Position numbers and translations under genes: made by a program
From: Lacihabitans sp. CS3-21
GTDB lineage: Bacteria; Bacteroidota; Bacteroidia; Cytophagales; Spirosomataceae
DNA: 64,000 nucleotides
NCBI RefSeq assembly: GCF_024343675.1
Contig: NZ_RJUD01000011.1
Span: 48,364-112,363, forward strand
Direction: 5' to 3'
Notes under the pieces: generated by a model
Database searches by the model: none
What the model was told of the DNA's origin: nothing
What the model saw: the letters and a program-made list of their open reading frames with translations, nothing else
Shown here: positions 51,101-59,613 of the stretch, in pieces
How positions within the stretch are numbered: the first letter of the stretch is position 1
How the letters are laid out: every line of letters starts with the position of its first letter

Positions 51101-52399
51101 ATGGAATTCTCTTCAAAAGCTCTGATTGACTCAAATCCGCTTTCAAAACTACAGTTTGCTACCATCATAATTTGTTTTTTAATGAATATGCTTGACGGCA
51201 TGGATGTTTTGGTGATATCCTATACCGCACCGGCCATTGCTAAAGCATGGTCTATAGGTCCAGAGGTGCTGGGTACGGTGTTTAGTTCTGGACTCATCGG
51301 TATGACCTTAGGTACTTTATTTATTGCTCCATATGCCGACAAAATTGGCAGGAAAAACCTTATTCTGATCAGTGCTGTTGTGATGGGCACTTGCATCTAT
51401 TTGACTTCTTACGCCACCAGTGTCAACATGCTTTTGGCTTATAGATTTTTGAGTGGACTGGGGATAGGTTGTATGCTGGCTAGTACTGCCGCACTTACAG
51501 CTGAGTTTACGCCCAACAAAACCCGGGATTTCTGGGTAAGTTTTGTGATTTCAGGATATCCCATCGGGGCAGTGATATCAGGTCTTGTGGCCGCTAAAGT
51601 AATTCCTGCTGAAGGCTGGGAACAGATGTTTAAGTATGCGGGCATAGCTTCATTGCTGGCTATTCCATTGATTATCTTGTTCTTGTCTGAATCGATTGAT
51701 TTTTATGTTAAAGCCCAACCCAAGAATGCTTTGGAAAAAATCAATGCCCTATTAAAAAAAATGGGATTTGAGGCTATCACTGTTCTTCCTTCAAAGGCCG
51801 AGCGACAATCAGCCATTCCGGTGGGTAAATTATTGTCTGGCAAATACAAAAAGCCTTCCATAGAACTTTGGGTAGCACTTTTTATGGCTTTTGCAGCTCT
51901 GTATTTTATGACAAGCTGGATACCGAAATTGGCCTCAGATGCTGGATTATCCTTAAGTTTGGCCATCTACGCAGGTACCGTGTTTAATATTGGAGCATTT
52001 TTTGGGATTGTAACGCAAGGATATTTTTCGAGTAAATATGGTTTGAAAAAAACAATTGGGGTCATTCTAATTCTTACAGCTATACTGATGGCTTGCTTTA
52101 AGTTTTTCATAGGTTCAGATGTTATTTTATTGGTGTTCGCATTTTTAGGATTCGGTATTCAAGGCGGTTTTGTGGGATTATACGCCTTCGCTGCCCGCAT
52201 GTATCCCAGCGAATTTAAAACCACTGGTATAGGCTGGGCAATGGGAGCGGGGCGAATAGGAGGAATAGTAGGTCCAAAACTTGGCGGTTTGTTGATAGGC
52301 ATGGGCTTATCCATTGGAGCCAACTTCATGATTTTTGCCATTCCTGCCTTAATCGCCGGCATTATGACCTGGAGAAATAGCTCGGAAGATGTGAGTTAA
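51101..52399 (+). CDS. MFS transporter, aromatic acid:H+ symporter (AAHS) type
   Basis: 432 residues, about 12 membrane segments. Helix 1 carries MLDGMDVLVIS with the DGxD-like acidic pair typical of the PcaK/BenK group. The loop 2-3 motif is APYADKIGRKNLI, and the C-terminal half has MYPSEFKTTGIGWAMGAGRIGG, also typical. It carries benzoate- or hydroxybenzoate-type acids with protons. Orphan here, but it may serve the aromatic cluster at 1-16021, 35 kb away, or an aromatic pathway outside the window. Confidence 0.87.
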   Translation: MEFSSKALIDSNPLSKLQFATIIICFLMNMLDGMDVLVISYTAPAIAKAWSIGPEVLGTVFSSGLIGMTLGTLFIAPYADKIGRKNLILISAVVMGTCIYLTSYATSVNMLLAYRFLSGLGIGCMLASTAALTAEFTPNKTRDFWVSFVISGYPIGAVISGLVAAKVIPAEGWEQMFKYAGIASLLAIPLIILFLSESIDFYVKAQPKNALEKINALLKKMGFEAITVLPSKAERQSAIPVGKLLSGKYKKPSIELWVALFMAFAALYFMTSWIPKLASDAGLSLSLAIYAGTVFNIGAFFGIVTQGYFSSKYGLKKTIGVILILTAILMACFKFFIGSDVILLVFAFLGFGIQGGFVGLYAFAARMYPSEFKTTGIGWAMGAGRIGGIVGPKLGGLLIGMGLSIGANFMIFAIPALIAGIMTWRNSSEDVS

Positions 52400-53012
52400 G
52401 GGTCATTAGCTTTCATCCTTTTGCTTAAAAGTTGCTTTGGTATTCGCTAGAGCGATTGGTTTGTGCATTTTTAACGCTCTATGAAATCGTAGTATTAAGC
52501 GTTTGTTTGCCAATTTATGCCTTACAGGAAACTATAGGCAAACGGTTCAATTTAAAAGGAATATCCATCCTAAAAGTGCAGTATATCATTTTGGAAAAGG
52601 CCTGATTGATTTATTATTTCTCCATAAAGAATTCATCCATTTACACAGGTATTCTATCTATCAGAAAAATAATATCTATGAAAGTTAGGTCCATTTTCTT
52701 GAACCATATCGGACTTCGTTAAGGACCATTAGGTGAGTTTAAATTCTAAAAAAAAGGTCTTTAAGTACAGTTTTCATTCTTTTAAAAATTATATTTTTTT
52801 AAGGTGTTCAAAACCTTTAAAATCCGCTTATGGGTCATACATGTAATTACCTTCCCATTAGAAAAAACAAAAAAATGTCGTTTTGTCTTTAAACATCCCC
52901 GCATATTTTTGTATCCGTTAAATAAAAAAAAATCAATTTTTTGAAAAATTATTATCTGGTATTAAAAAATGCCTATTAACTTGAATAAGAAATACTTAAA
53001 TGTTTATAAATC
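52400..53012. other. 613-bp non-coding gap with one promoter-like pair
   Basis: AT-rich, with stops in all frames at short spacing. A candidate promoter TTTG (52882-52885), 18 bases, TATTTTTG (52904-52911) points right. Apart from that I see nothing that looks coding or folded. Confidence 0.45.
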
Positions 53013-53030
53013 AATTGATATATATCAATT
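53013..53030. promoter_or_regulatory. Perfect FNR-type palindrome, site 1
   Basis: AATTGATATATATCAATT, an 18-base perfect palindrome containing TTGAT-4-ATCAA, the consensus of FNR/CRP-superfamily oxygen or redox regulators. Centred 66 bp before site 2 and roughly 60 bp before the start point expected from the -7 element at 53070-53077, the place of a class I activator site. Confidence 0.65.
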
Positions 53031-53069
53031 TTAACCATGTTCACGTTTTAAAATTCAATTTTTGTGCTT

Positions 53070-53096
53070 TAGCTTTGCAATTGATTTAAATCAATT
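53070..53096 (+). promoter_or_regulatory. -7 element with overlapping FNR-type palindrome, site 2
   Basis: TAGCTTTG (53070-53077) is a TAnnTTTG -7 element without a good TTTG partner upstream. Directly after it lies AATTGATTTAAATCAATT (53079-53096), a second perfect TTGAT-4-ATCAA palindrome covering the expected transcription start. Site 1 could activate and site 2 repress. Confidence 0.6.
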
Positions 53097-53118
53097 CTAT
53101 TCTTTTTCGATTAACAAA

Positions 53119-53424
53119 ATGAGTGAGTCAAGTAAAAACATGAAAGCAAATCAAACATCCAACAATAATTCAATTTTCCTTTCTGTATTTAAATCAGAGG
53201 GGCATCTTTCGTTAAAAAATCTTTTTACTTCAAGAAATCAAAAAGCTATAATTTTGATTTTATTTTGTCTAATTCCCCTAGCAGGTTTTTCGAACAATCC
53301 AATAAAAAAAGCCAAAAGAACCAAAACCGTTAAAACTGTTAAAAGAAACATTTTAGAGGTAGAGTTTGGTACTTTTAATTACAATAGTCCTGTTCTTACA
53401 AAGAAGATTAATTTTTTGGGCTGA
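53119..53424 (+). CDS. Uncharacterised 101-residue protein with one membrane segment
   Basis: From ATG at 53119 (MSESSKNMKANQTSNNNSIF); an ATG at 53140 is an alternative. A polar N-terminal 40 residues, one hydrophobic segment (AIILILFCLIPLAGF, about 44-58) that could also be a late signal sequence, then a very basic stretch (KKAKRTKTVKTVKR) and a short C-terminus. No family recognised. The two FNR-type sites upstream are the main reason to think it is a real, regulated gene. Confidence 0.55.
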   Translation: MSESSKNMKANQTSNNNSIFLSVFKSEGHLSLKNLFTSRNQKAIILILFCLIPLAGFSNNPIKKAKRTKTVKTVKRNILEVEFGTFNYNSPVLTKKINFLG

Positions 53425-53502
53425 TTTTAGTTTTTGATTTTTCTGGCAAAAAACAACACTTGCCTGTTCAATAAGTTAAGCATTAACCTCTTCCCACAAT
53501 AC

Positions 53503-53676
53503 AAGCAAGTCCCCAAAACTATCGGGTGAAGATTTACGACCCTACAAAAAGTAATGGTATTCAAGGCAATGGATTTTTACAAGTACCTTTGAGGAAATAG
53601 AGAATTACAAATCCTGAACCTGCTCGCTTCGACAATGCTTTCGTTCTATAGGTTCCTACTCTTTTGACTATCCAAA
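53503..53676. repeat. Dispersed repeat, CTTCGACA family (copy 1)
   Basis: It matches 63855-63995 over its length in patches: CAAGTCC then ATCGGGTGAAGATTTAC at the left, GAGGAAATAGAGAATTACAA and CTCGCTTCGACA at the right. The stretch after CTTCGACA (53635-53676) matches that in the copy at 61893-62000. Non-coding. Confidence 0.6.
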
Positions 53677-53696
53677 TGCTTCCAAGATCGTAATTT

Positions 53697-54182
53697 TTAG
53701 ACAGCAAGGTGAGCAACGAATTTTTCTGGCTCGTCGGGTGTCAAAATAATTTTCTTGTTGTCCAGGGTCACAATCAATACCGTTTTGTTTCGTCTTGTGG
53801 CGTACCAAGTCATACTTCCGAGTTTTGTATTGGCGAATTTTCCATAATAGCCAAATAGTCCTCCCACGCCAAAAGTCCTGATTACCCACGCCAGTTTTTC
53901 TTTGTCTAACAGTTCTACACTTTTGATTTGGTTTCGGTCAATATTTACGTCTATTAATAGCCTATGAATGCTTAGATGTTGAGTGGAGACTTCATAATTA
54001 ATTGGGCTAAAGGCAAATGTGATAAAATATATTAAAAACAAGGTGACGGTTGTAATGATTGGAACGGCCCATCCTGTGTCTTTGATGATTGAAAACTGCC
54101 CTATAAGGATGGCTACAAATAAAATAGTCACACCAATGGTTATTCCTTTTGCTAAATTGTCTAAGGAGGTTGTATAGGTCAT
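53697..54182 (-). CDS. PH-like domain membrane protein
   Basis: 161 residues from MTYTTSLDNLAKGI at 54182. Two membrane segments (about 13-32 and 40-58), then a bacterial PH-type domain: YEVSTQHLSIHRLLIDVNI, the IKSVELL strand, a Gly-rich loop (FGVGGLFGYYGKF), and VLIVTLDNKKIILTPDEPE. Such proteins sit at the inner membrane facing the cytosol; function unknown. Confidence 0.75.
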   Translation of the reverse strand: MTYTTSLDNLAKGITIGVTILFVAILIGQFSIIKDTGWAVPIITTVTLFLIYFITFAFSPINYEVSTQHLSIHRLLIDVNIDRNQIKSVELLDKEKLAWVIRTFGVGGLFGYYGKFANTKLGSMTWYATRRNKTVLIVTLDNKKIILTPDEPEKFVAHLAV

Positions 54183-54397
54183 AATCGTTATATTTAAAAT
54201 GTATAATTTACTATTGGCCAAAGGTTTTAAAGCTTGGTGAACTTTTAAAAATCACCACAAATGTGGATAGGGATTGAATAGTGTATTTATCCTAAAATGT
54301 TTTTTGAGCTTCACCTAACTGGCGTTTTTTCTATATCCAGAATGGCGTTGATTTTACTATTTAAAACAGGCAATCTTGATAATACACTGCAATATTA

Positions 54398-54829
54398 CTA
54401 AAAATTAGACTGCTCTGTTCTTAATCTATTTGCTACGCCTAACTCTATATTTATCAATAATAGGATAATAAGAATTTCAACAATAAAATATGTCAATCCT
54501 AAAAGGGTTAAGCTGAGAAAATAAGCATTTAGCATTGTAATGGTCAAAATACAATACAACAAATTACCTATTCCTATTATTCTTAAAAAGGGTGACCAAT
54601 TGTCTTTAAGTAAAAAGAAACAAGACATAGAATAAGAATATAAAACCAAACCAATTACTGATAAGTATTTCAAAATGTTTGTGGGCATACCAAAATAATC
54701 AAAGTTAGGTCTTAAAACAAAATATAAAGAAAATGTGGTCAATGCTGCACCCAAACCATCAACTAAGAAAAGTGCCCTTGGTTTTCTTGAAAAATAATCT
54801 ATTGTGAATTTGCTGATGAAACACTCCAT
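54398..54829 (-). CDS. Uncharacterised 143-residue four-helix membrane protein
   Basis: From ATG at 54829 (MECFISKFTIDYFSRKPRAL); a TTG four codons earlier is less likely. Four hydrophobic segments at about 20-38, 53-73, 80-98 and 100-128, with short loops and a charged C-terminus (ANRLRTEQSNF). No known family recognised. Confidence 0.6.
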   Translation of the reverse strand: MECFISKFTIDYFSRKPRALFLVDGLGAALTTFSLYFVLRPNFDYFGMPTNILKYLSVIGLVLYSYSMSCFFLLKDNWSPFLRIIGIGNLLYCILTITMLNAYFLSLTLLGLTYFIVEILIILLLINIELGVANRLRTEQSNF

Positions 54830-54868
54830 TTCCTTTTTCAAAATATTTATCTCTGTGAAAGAAAGATT

Positions 54869-55240
54869 TTAGCTGTTTAGCGAATCCTCCATAATAAAAA
54901 TTGCATTCTTGTTGAGGTCAAAAAAACCAAACTCATTGGTTTTCCAAGGTGTATTGATTTTCAAACTGTCTTGTGCAACCGTTCCTCTATTAACGAGTTC
55001 GGTAAAAAGTGGCTGTATGTTTTTTACATAAATTCTTATTACCGAACCACCCAGTAATGGGTCCTCAGATGTGTCAGCGTGCCATTGCAGGTGCAAACAA
55101 ATGTTTTCTCTATAAAGTACGGCATACATGCTATCAGAAAAATAAATTTCAAAACCTACTTTTTCCTTGTACCATACAATGTCCCTTTCAATGTTTGCAG
55201 ATGGCAGTACTGGAATGATGCTTAACAATTCGGTGGTCAT
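54869..55240 (-). CDS. VOC family (glyoxalase / bleomycin-resistance-like) protein
   Basis: 123 residues. A single VOC unit pair: LSIIPVLPSANIERDIVWYK at the start, then IYFSDSMYAVLYRENICLHL and the C-terminal NEFGFFDLNKNAIFIMED with a possible Glu ligand. Size and pattern match the small antibiotic-binding or lyase-type VOC proteins. Substrate unknown. Confidence 0.75.
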   Translation of the reverse strand: MTTELLSIIPVLPSANIERDIVWYKEKVGFEIYFSDSMYAVLYRENICLHLQWHADTSEDPLLGGSVIRIYVKNIQPLFTELVNRGTVAQDSLKINTPWKTNEFGFFDLNKNAIFIMEDSLNS

Positions 55241-55434
55241 TATTTATAGGTCTATTATCTAAATGCTTTAAAGTTAGACGTTAGCTTTACGCACAATGCT
55301 TCTCAGTTTAGTTATGACGGTTTATTTCAAAACTCAACTTCACTTAGTGCACAACATTCGAATTTAGCGGTTCATTTTCTTAAAAGCAAGAAATCCCCGC
55401 TTTTGCAAAGATGATATAAAAACGATTTTTACCT

Positions 55435-55480
55435 TATGGAGACTTACAAATCCTAAACTATCTCGATTAGATATTCTTAA
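55435..55480. repeat. Fragment of the CTTCGACA-family repeat
   Basis: GGAGACTTACAAATCCTAAAC followed by TATCTCGATTAGATA resembles the right end of the copy at 63850-63995, with TTACAAAT, CTAAACTATCTCG shared. The remaining 210 bp of this gap (55241-55434) show nothing recognisable. Confidence 0.45.
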
Positions 55481-55532
55481 TTAAAACATGTGGTAGATTG
55501 GATTATATTGTCTGCCCGTTACATGATTGCGG

Positions 55533-56636
55533 TTATTCCGAAAAATTAGTGAAAGTTTTTCCATCAAAGCGGTGCAATATTGTTTCTCTCGTACCCACCC
55601 AAAGAACTCCTGATCTATCTTCCAAAATTGACCAAACATCATTATTTATTAGTCCATCTTTTGTTGAAAAACAAGTAATGGTTTTACCATCATAACTGCA
55701 AATTCCACGACCACCTCCTCCAAACCAAATATTCCCTTTTTTATCTTCTATAATTCGTGTAATAGGACCATCAGATAAGCCTTCAATTTTTTCAAATAAT
55801 CTTCCGTCATATCGGTAAGCTCCTTTCCAACTACTGAACCATATATTTCCTTTTTTGTCCTGCAAAACAGGCCAAGCCCAATCATCGCCATTTGGTTTAA
55901 GATTGGTTATGGTTTTACCATCGTAGCGAAACACTCCTATATTGCACCGTCCACCAAACCAAATATTTCCTGCATTATCTTCTAAAATATATTCCATTTT
56001 AAAAATACAATCTGATGTGTCATCAGTTACTTTGAAAAAGTTAAATGATTTGTCATCTGCCCTGAGCTCAGTCGAATCGGACCGCCGAGCGGGGTCATAA
56101 ATATAAACACCATCAATAGTGGCGAACCATAGCTTACCGCTTTTGTCTTGCATGATACTCCATACTTCGTACCTATTATCTGGTCTATTTTTTCGAAAAG
56201 GGATTTGAATTTTAACAAAAGTTTTACCATCGTAAAGTACAAGTCCAGCGGAGGTACCTATCCAAATTTTGCCATCTTTATCTTCCAAAATATGATTGAC
56301 CGAATTATGATTAAGTCCGTTTGACGTTGTGTATTGCGTGAAGAGTTTACCGTCATATTTAAAAAGACCATCTCCTGTGGTGCCAAACCATAGGTTACCC
56401 GCTTTGTCTTGAAGACTGCAATGCACGTTGTTGCCTTTATCATTTAGTGAACCCAAATTTTTTATAAGTTTGGGTTGTCCCTGAGATATTGTATTTGATT
56501 CACTTATCTTTTCATTTGGTAAGTCTTTTTTTACTTGTCCGTTACAAGAAATACAAAGAATCAAAAGAAAGATATAAATCATTTTTCCTAAAAATGGAAA
56601 TATTAGCTTTTGCATGAAGGTTGTTGAGTTTTTCAT
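55533..56636 (-). CDS. Beta-propeller (two-component-regulator type) lipoprotein
   Basis: 367 residues. Signal and lipobox ILCISC (Cys about 31). At least seven propeller repeats of the type LQDKAGNLWFGTTGDGLFKY or ILEDKDGKIWIGTSAGLVLY, each about 40 residues with the DKxGxxWFG core. This blade type normally forms the sensor of hybrid two-component systems, but no kinase part follows: the gene ends in a final blade (DGKTFTNFSE). It is a free-standing surface or periplasmic lipoprotein, a known variant in Bacteroidota. Confidence 0.85.
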   Translation of the reverse strand: MKNSTTFMQKLIFPFLGKMIYIFLLILCISCNGQVKKDLPNEKISESNTISQGQPKLIKNLGSLNDKGNNVHCSLQDKAGNLWFGTTGDGLFKYDGKLFTQYTTSNGLNHNSVNHILEDKDGKIWIGTSAGLVLYDGKTFVKIQIPFRKNRPDNRYEVWSIMQDKSGKLWFATIDGVYIYDPARRSDSTELRADDKSFNFFKVTDDTSDCIFKMEYILEDNAGNIWFGGRCNIGVFRYDGKTITNLKPNGDDWAWPVLQDKKGNIWFSSWKGAYRYDGRLFEKIEGLSDGPITRIIEDKKGNIWFGGGGRGICSYDGKTITCFSTKDGLINNDVWSILEDRSGVLWVGTRETILHRFDGKTFTNFSE

Positions 56637-56683
56637 AAAATTAAATGGTGTTTTACCCCATTTTCATACTATTTTCTATTATC

Positions 56684-56841
56684 GTCCGACTAAATATTAA
56701 AAATCAAATTTAAAAATCATAAGCGACTGATAGCCCGAAGGGGTAATATGATAATAATAAAAATGACCGTCTCTGAATTAGAAACCCTGTAAGGGTTTAA
56801 TTTACAAATAGATATATTGAATTACAATTATTTAGTCGGAC
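56684..56841. mobile_element. MITE-like element, 158 bp with 12-bp inverted ends
   Basis: GTCCGACTAAAT at 56684-56695 and ATTTAGTCGGAC at 56830-56841 are perfect inverted repeats. Between them lie CCCGAAGGGG and AAACCCTGTAAGGGTTT, short palindromes. No frame of useful size. It looks like a small non-autonomous element; no clear target duplication is visible (ATC left, ACA right). Confidence 0.6.
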
Positions 56842-56848
56842 ACAGTAA

Positions 56849-58615
56849 TTATTTCCTCATCAGTTTCAATGTGTAATTCTTTATAGCATCCACTTTGTTT
56901 AAATACTCATCTATACTTTGTGACACATAAAAATCAGGAAGAATCCCTATTTCATCTGGAAACTTTGCGGCTGTTGATATATGCGTATTATTTGCTATTG
57001 AAATTACTAATTTTGTATTCTTTAAGCGACATAAGGTTTGTCCTGCCGTACAGAATTGATTTGAGCCCAACTCCTCCCCAATGATAGTTCCTAAATGGTG
57101 TGCTTTTACTAAACTCATGAAATGCCCAGTGGTAGAATTTCCATTTCCATCCATCAGAAAATAAACTTTTCCTTTAAATCGATTTTCAAGTGGATAAATA
57201 ATTTCTTCACCATAAATCTTATCTGTTTTCCCTTCAAATTCTGCCTTGGCGTAATAGGTAAATGGTTTATCCATGAGATGTTGAAGTAAGTAAATACTGG
57301 GATATTGAGAACCGCCTCGGTTGTGTCTCACATCAATAATTAGGTTTTTTATTTTTTTATTATTGAGAATAGCCATACTACTGTCGAGGAAAGATTTAAA
57401 AACAGGATAATTGTTCCATTCATAATAATTGAATGACGAGATAGTTAAAGTAGCTATTTTTTCATCTAAAATTTCTAAACACAAATCGGTTAAACAACTG
57501 GTAATGGAAGGGTCATATAATTCCCTTGCCATTTTTTGGGCTTTATGCAATTTGATTGATCCACTATTTTCTTTAACAACAATTTCAAAAGTTTCGGGCA
57601 ATCCCAATGCGTAGGGAATTAAGGAAGCAAAACTGGTATTGAAATGTTGTGCTTTATAGGTTTGAATATTGGCTTGTGCAGGCATGTGTTCGTAAATATC
57701 AGCAATGAGATTGGCAGTTTCAACGCCGTTGATGCTCAAGATTTCGTCTTTTACTTTTACCTTATCTGCATTATTCATCGGATTTACCACAAATAATTGC
57801 TTGTTTACCCACCTCACTTGCAATGGAAAACTATTCTCCAAAGGCAACATGGAAAACTCATGGTAATCATTTTGCATGTTAGAAGAAGCTGTATGCGAAC
57901 AACCAATGCTTGCAATGATAGCATTACAATGCCAAGCGAATTCAGCATAGGTAGTTTTTTCAGTAATCAATGATTTTTTACTTTCAATATTTTTCCAAAA
58001 CTGTTCTTTTGTAATAAATTTAAGTGCATGCGGATGAACCGCCAATAGTTTTTGACCCAATTGGTCTAAATCTGATATATAATCTTTTTTGGAATAGACC
58101 GTTGAAAATTTTTCTTTAGCTGTTAAGGCTTTAAGGCTGGTGAATTTAATTCGTTGAATAACATCTTCAGCAAGAAAGTTATCGGGGTTCATCAGCAATG
58201 CTTTCTCATAATTTTGAAGTGCTTTAGTACTGTCTTTTGCTTGAAGATATGCCTCACCCATACTGTCATAAGCATTGGCCGAATTAGGAAATTCAGAAAT
58301 AATGAGTTCAAAAATGGCAATGGCTTCGATTAAGTTGTTTTCCCATAAAAACGAATAACCGTATAGCGTTAATTCTGTCTCATTGCCAAAATCATACAAA
58401 TCAAAATTATCTGCTTTGAGCCGATGATAAAGTGCTATCCTTTCCTGAATAGGTAGTTGAGCGTTTTCTTTAAGCTTTCCAACAATAGATATTTTTTTAG
58501 CATTTTGCTCTTTGGGAAATTGATTAACAGAAGTCGTTGAAAAAGACTTGTTTCTACAAGAAGCCATCAAACAACAACTTAAAATTGCTAAGCAAAATGT
58601 ATAAAAATTGGACAT
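56849..58615 (-). CDS. TPR-containing S41-family peptidase lipoprotein
   Basis: 588 residues. Signal with lipobox LMASC (Cys about 20). TPR-like region at about 85-155 (EAIAIFELIISEFPNSANAY, DSTKALQNYEKALLMNPDNF). A PDZ-like segment follows (KVKDEILSINGVETANL), then the S41 domain with LIIDVRHNRGGSQYPSIYLL and GNGNSTTGHFMSLVKA (Ser near NSTTG), and GTIIGEELGSN. The order and the HNRGGS motif fit tricorn/S41B-like proteases. It probably acts in the periplasm or outer membrane on peptides. Catalytic residues are not fully certain by eye. Confidence 0.82.
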   Translation of the reverse strand: MSNFYTFCLAILSCCLMASCRNKSFSTTSVNQFPKEQNAKKISIVGKLKENAQLPIQERIALYHRLKADNFDLYDFGNETELTLYGYSFLWENNLIEAIAIFELIISEFPNSANAYDSMGEAYLQAKDSTKALQNYEKALLMNPDNFLAEDVIQRIKFTSLKALTAKEKFSTVYSKKDYISDLDQLGQKLLAVHPHALKFITKEQFWKNIESKKSLITEKTTYAEFAWHCNAIIASIGCSHTASSNMQNDYHEFSMLPLENSFPLQVRWVNKQLFVVNPMNNADKVKVKDEILSINGVETANLIADIYEHMPAQANIQTYKAQHFNTSFASLIPYALGLPETFEIVVKENSGSIKLHKAQKMARELYDPSITSCLTDLCLEILDEKIATLTISSFNYYEWNNYPVFKSFLDSSMAILNNKKIKNLIIDVRHNRGGSQYPSIYLLQHLMDKPFTYYAKAEFEGKTDKIYGEEIIYPLENRFKGKVYFLMDGNGNSTTGHFMSLVKAHHLGTIIGEELGSNQFCTAGQTLCRLKNTKLVISIANNTHISTAAKFPDEIGILPDFYVSQSIDEYLNKVDAIKNYTLKLMRK

Positions 58616-58643
58616 ATAGGTACGTATATCTTAAAATATTTAC

Positions 58644-59219
58644 TTAGCAACCGCCCTTGCGAGGTGTACGTTTGTAAATTATTTTACCACCGCGTTCTAC
58701 ATAGTCGCCTGATACGATTGGATAGGCATACTTAGGGGCTTTGGATAGGTTATGGCTTTTTATTATTATTTTGTCGTTCACTTTTAGACTACGTAATTGC
58801 TCAAATTCACTTTTAAAATTCATGATATTCTTGCCAGGTTGTTCTACACCAAACGCCAGTATATAATCTTCTTTTGCCATCTCTACCATCACGCCGAATC
58901 CCAATCTTGCACCCTCAGGTAAAGATAGAGAAGTAACCACAGCCTCCATTTCGGCGAAATCCTTAACCGACTTGCTTATTTTAGCAGTAGCGGCATTTAC
59001 TTTTACTCCAGCAGGTGAGGCCTCCCATTTTTTGAAAAATATACCATCAGGGCTAGCCTCCCATTTGGTCCTTGCGGCTTTTATTTCTGCTGCAGAGAGC
59101 GGAGCACCACCCGCAGGCTTTGGGGTGTTTTTTTTAGAATTTTCTTTTTCTCGATTGGCAAATACCAGCCCACTTACCACCACCAGCGTTAAGATCAGGG
59201 CATAAATGATTTTTTTCAT
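58644..59219 (-). CDS. Exported 191-residue protein with internal KWEASPxG repeat
   Basis: Signal-like N-terminus (MKKIIYALILTLVVVSGLVFA). A short duplicated block TKWEASPDGIFF / KKWEASPAGVKV lies near residues 52-75, followed by a beta-rich C-terminal domain (ARLGFGVMVEMAKEDYILAF) and a basic Cys-terminated end (KRTPRKGGC). It follows the S41 gene's upstream side by 28 bp on the same strand, so both may share a transcript. No family recognised. Confidence 0.6.
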   Translation of the reverse strand: MKKIIYALILTLVVVSGLVFANREKENSKKNTPKPAGGAPLSAAEIKAARTKWEASPDGIFFKKWEASPAGVKVNAATAKISKSVKDFAEMEAVVTSLSLPEGARLGFGVMVEMAKEDYILAFGVEQPGKNIMNFKSEFEQLRSLKVNDKIIIKSHNLSKAPKYAYPIVSGDYVERGGKIIYKRTPRKGGC

Positions 59220-59613
59220 TTCTTTAATTCTTAAAATAGTTTAATCTTCTTCTGAATTTATGAAGCAAATGTACTTGGATAGACTTCAGCCTGAAGCATC
59301 ATAAATGTAAAAAAAAGTGTAAATTATTGTAAATAGCGTTTAATGGTTTCTTTTTCAAGGTCGCTTCGAAGTCTTATCTACACATATTTTTGTATATTTA
59401 ATAAGGTAAAAATTGTACTAATTTTTAGATGGTTTGGCCTTATTTGCTTAAATTTTAACCATATAACCTATTTCACATCTTGTTAAATATTGAATAAACT
59501 TTTGATTATTCGCCATTATAAATATTTGGAATCAGGCTTTTGTGGGAGAAACACACCCATGTTGCAACCTTAAAAAACAACCCCAGATTACGATTGCCAA
59601 ATTATCTGAAACC
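59220..59613. other. 394-bp gap without recognisable features
   Basis: AT-rich, with stops in every frame. The first 60 bp before the gene at 59219 probably hold its promoter, but no TAnnTTTG pair stands out. Nothing else seen. Confidence 0.4.

Noticed and set aside
52503..52688. 61-residue plus-strand frame after the AAHS transporter
   Set aside because: Composition and lack of a start context or promoter make it look like chance; the gap is AT-rich with stops in other frames.
55533..56636. Truncated hybrid two-component sensor
   Set aside because: The protein ends in a complete propeller blade, has its own lipobox, and no kinase remnant follows downstream, so a free-standing propeller lipoprotein is the simpler reading.
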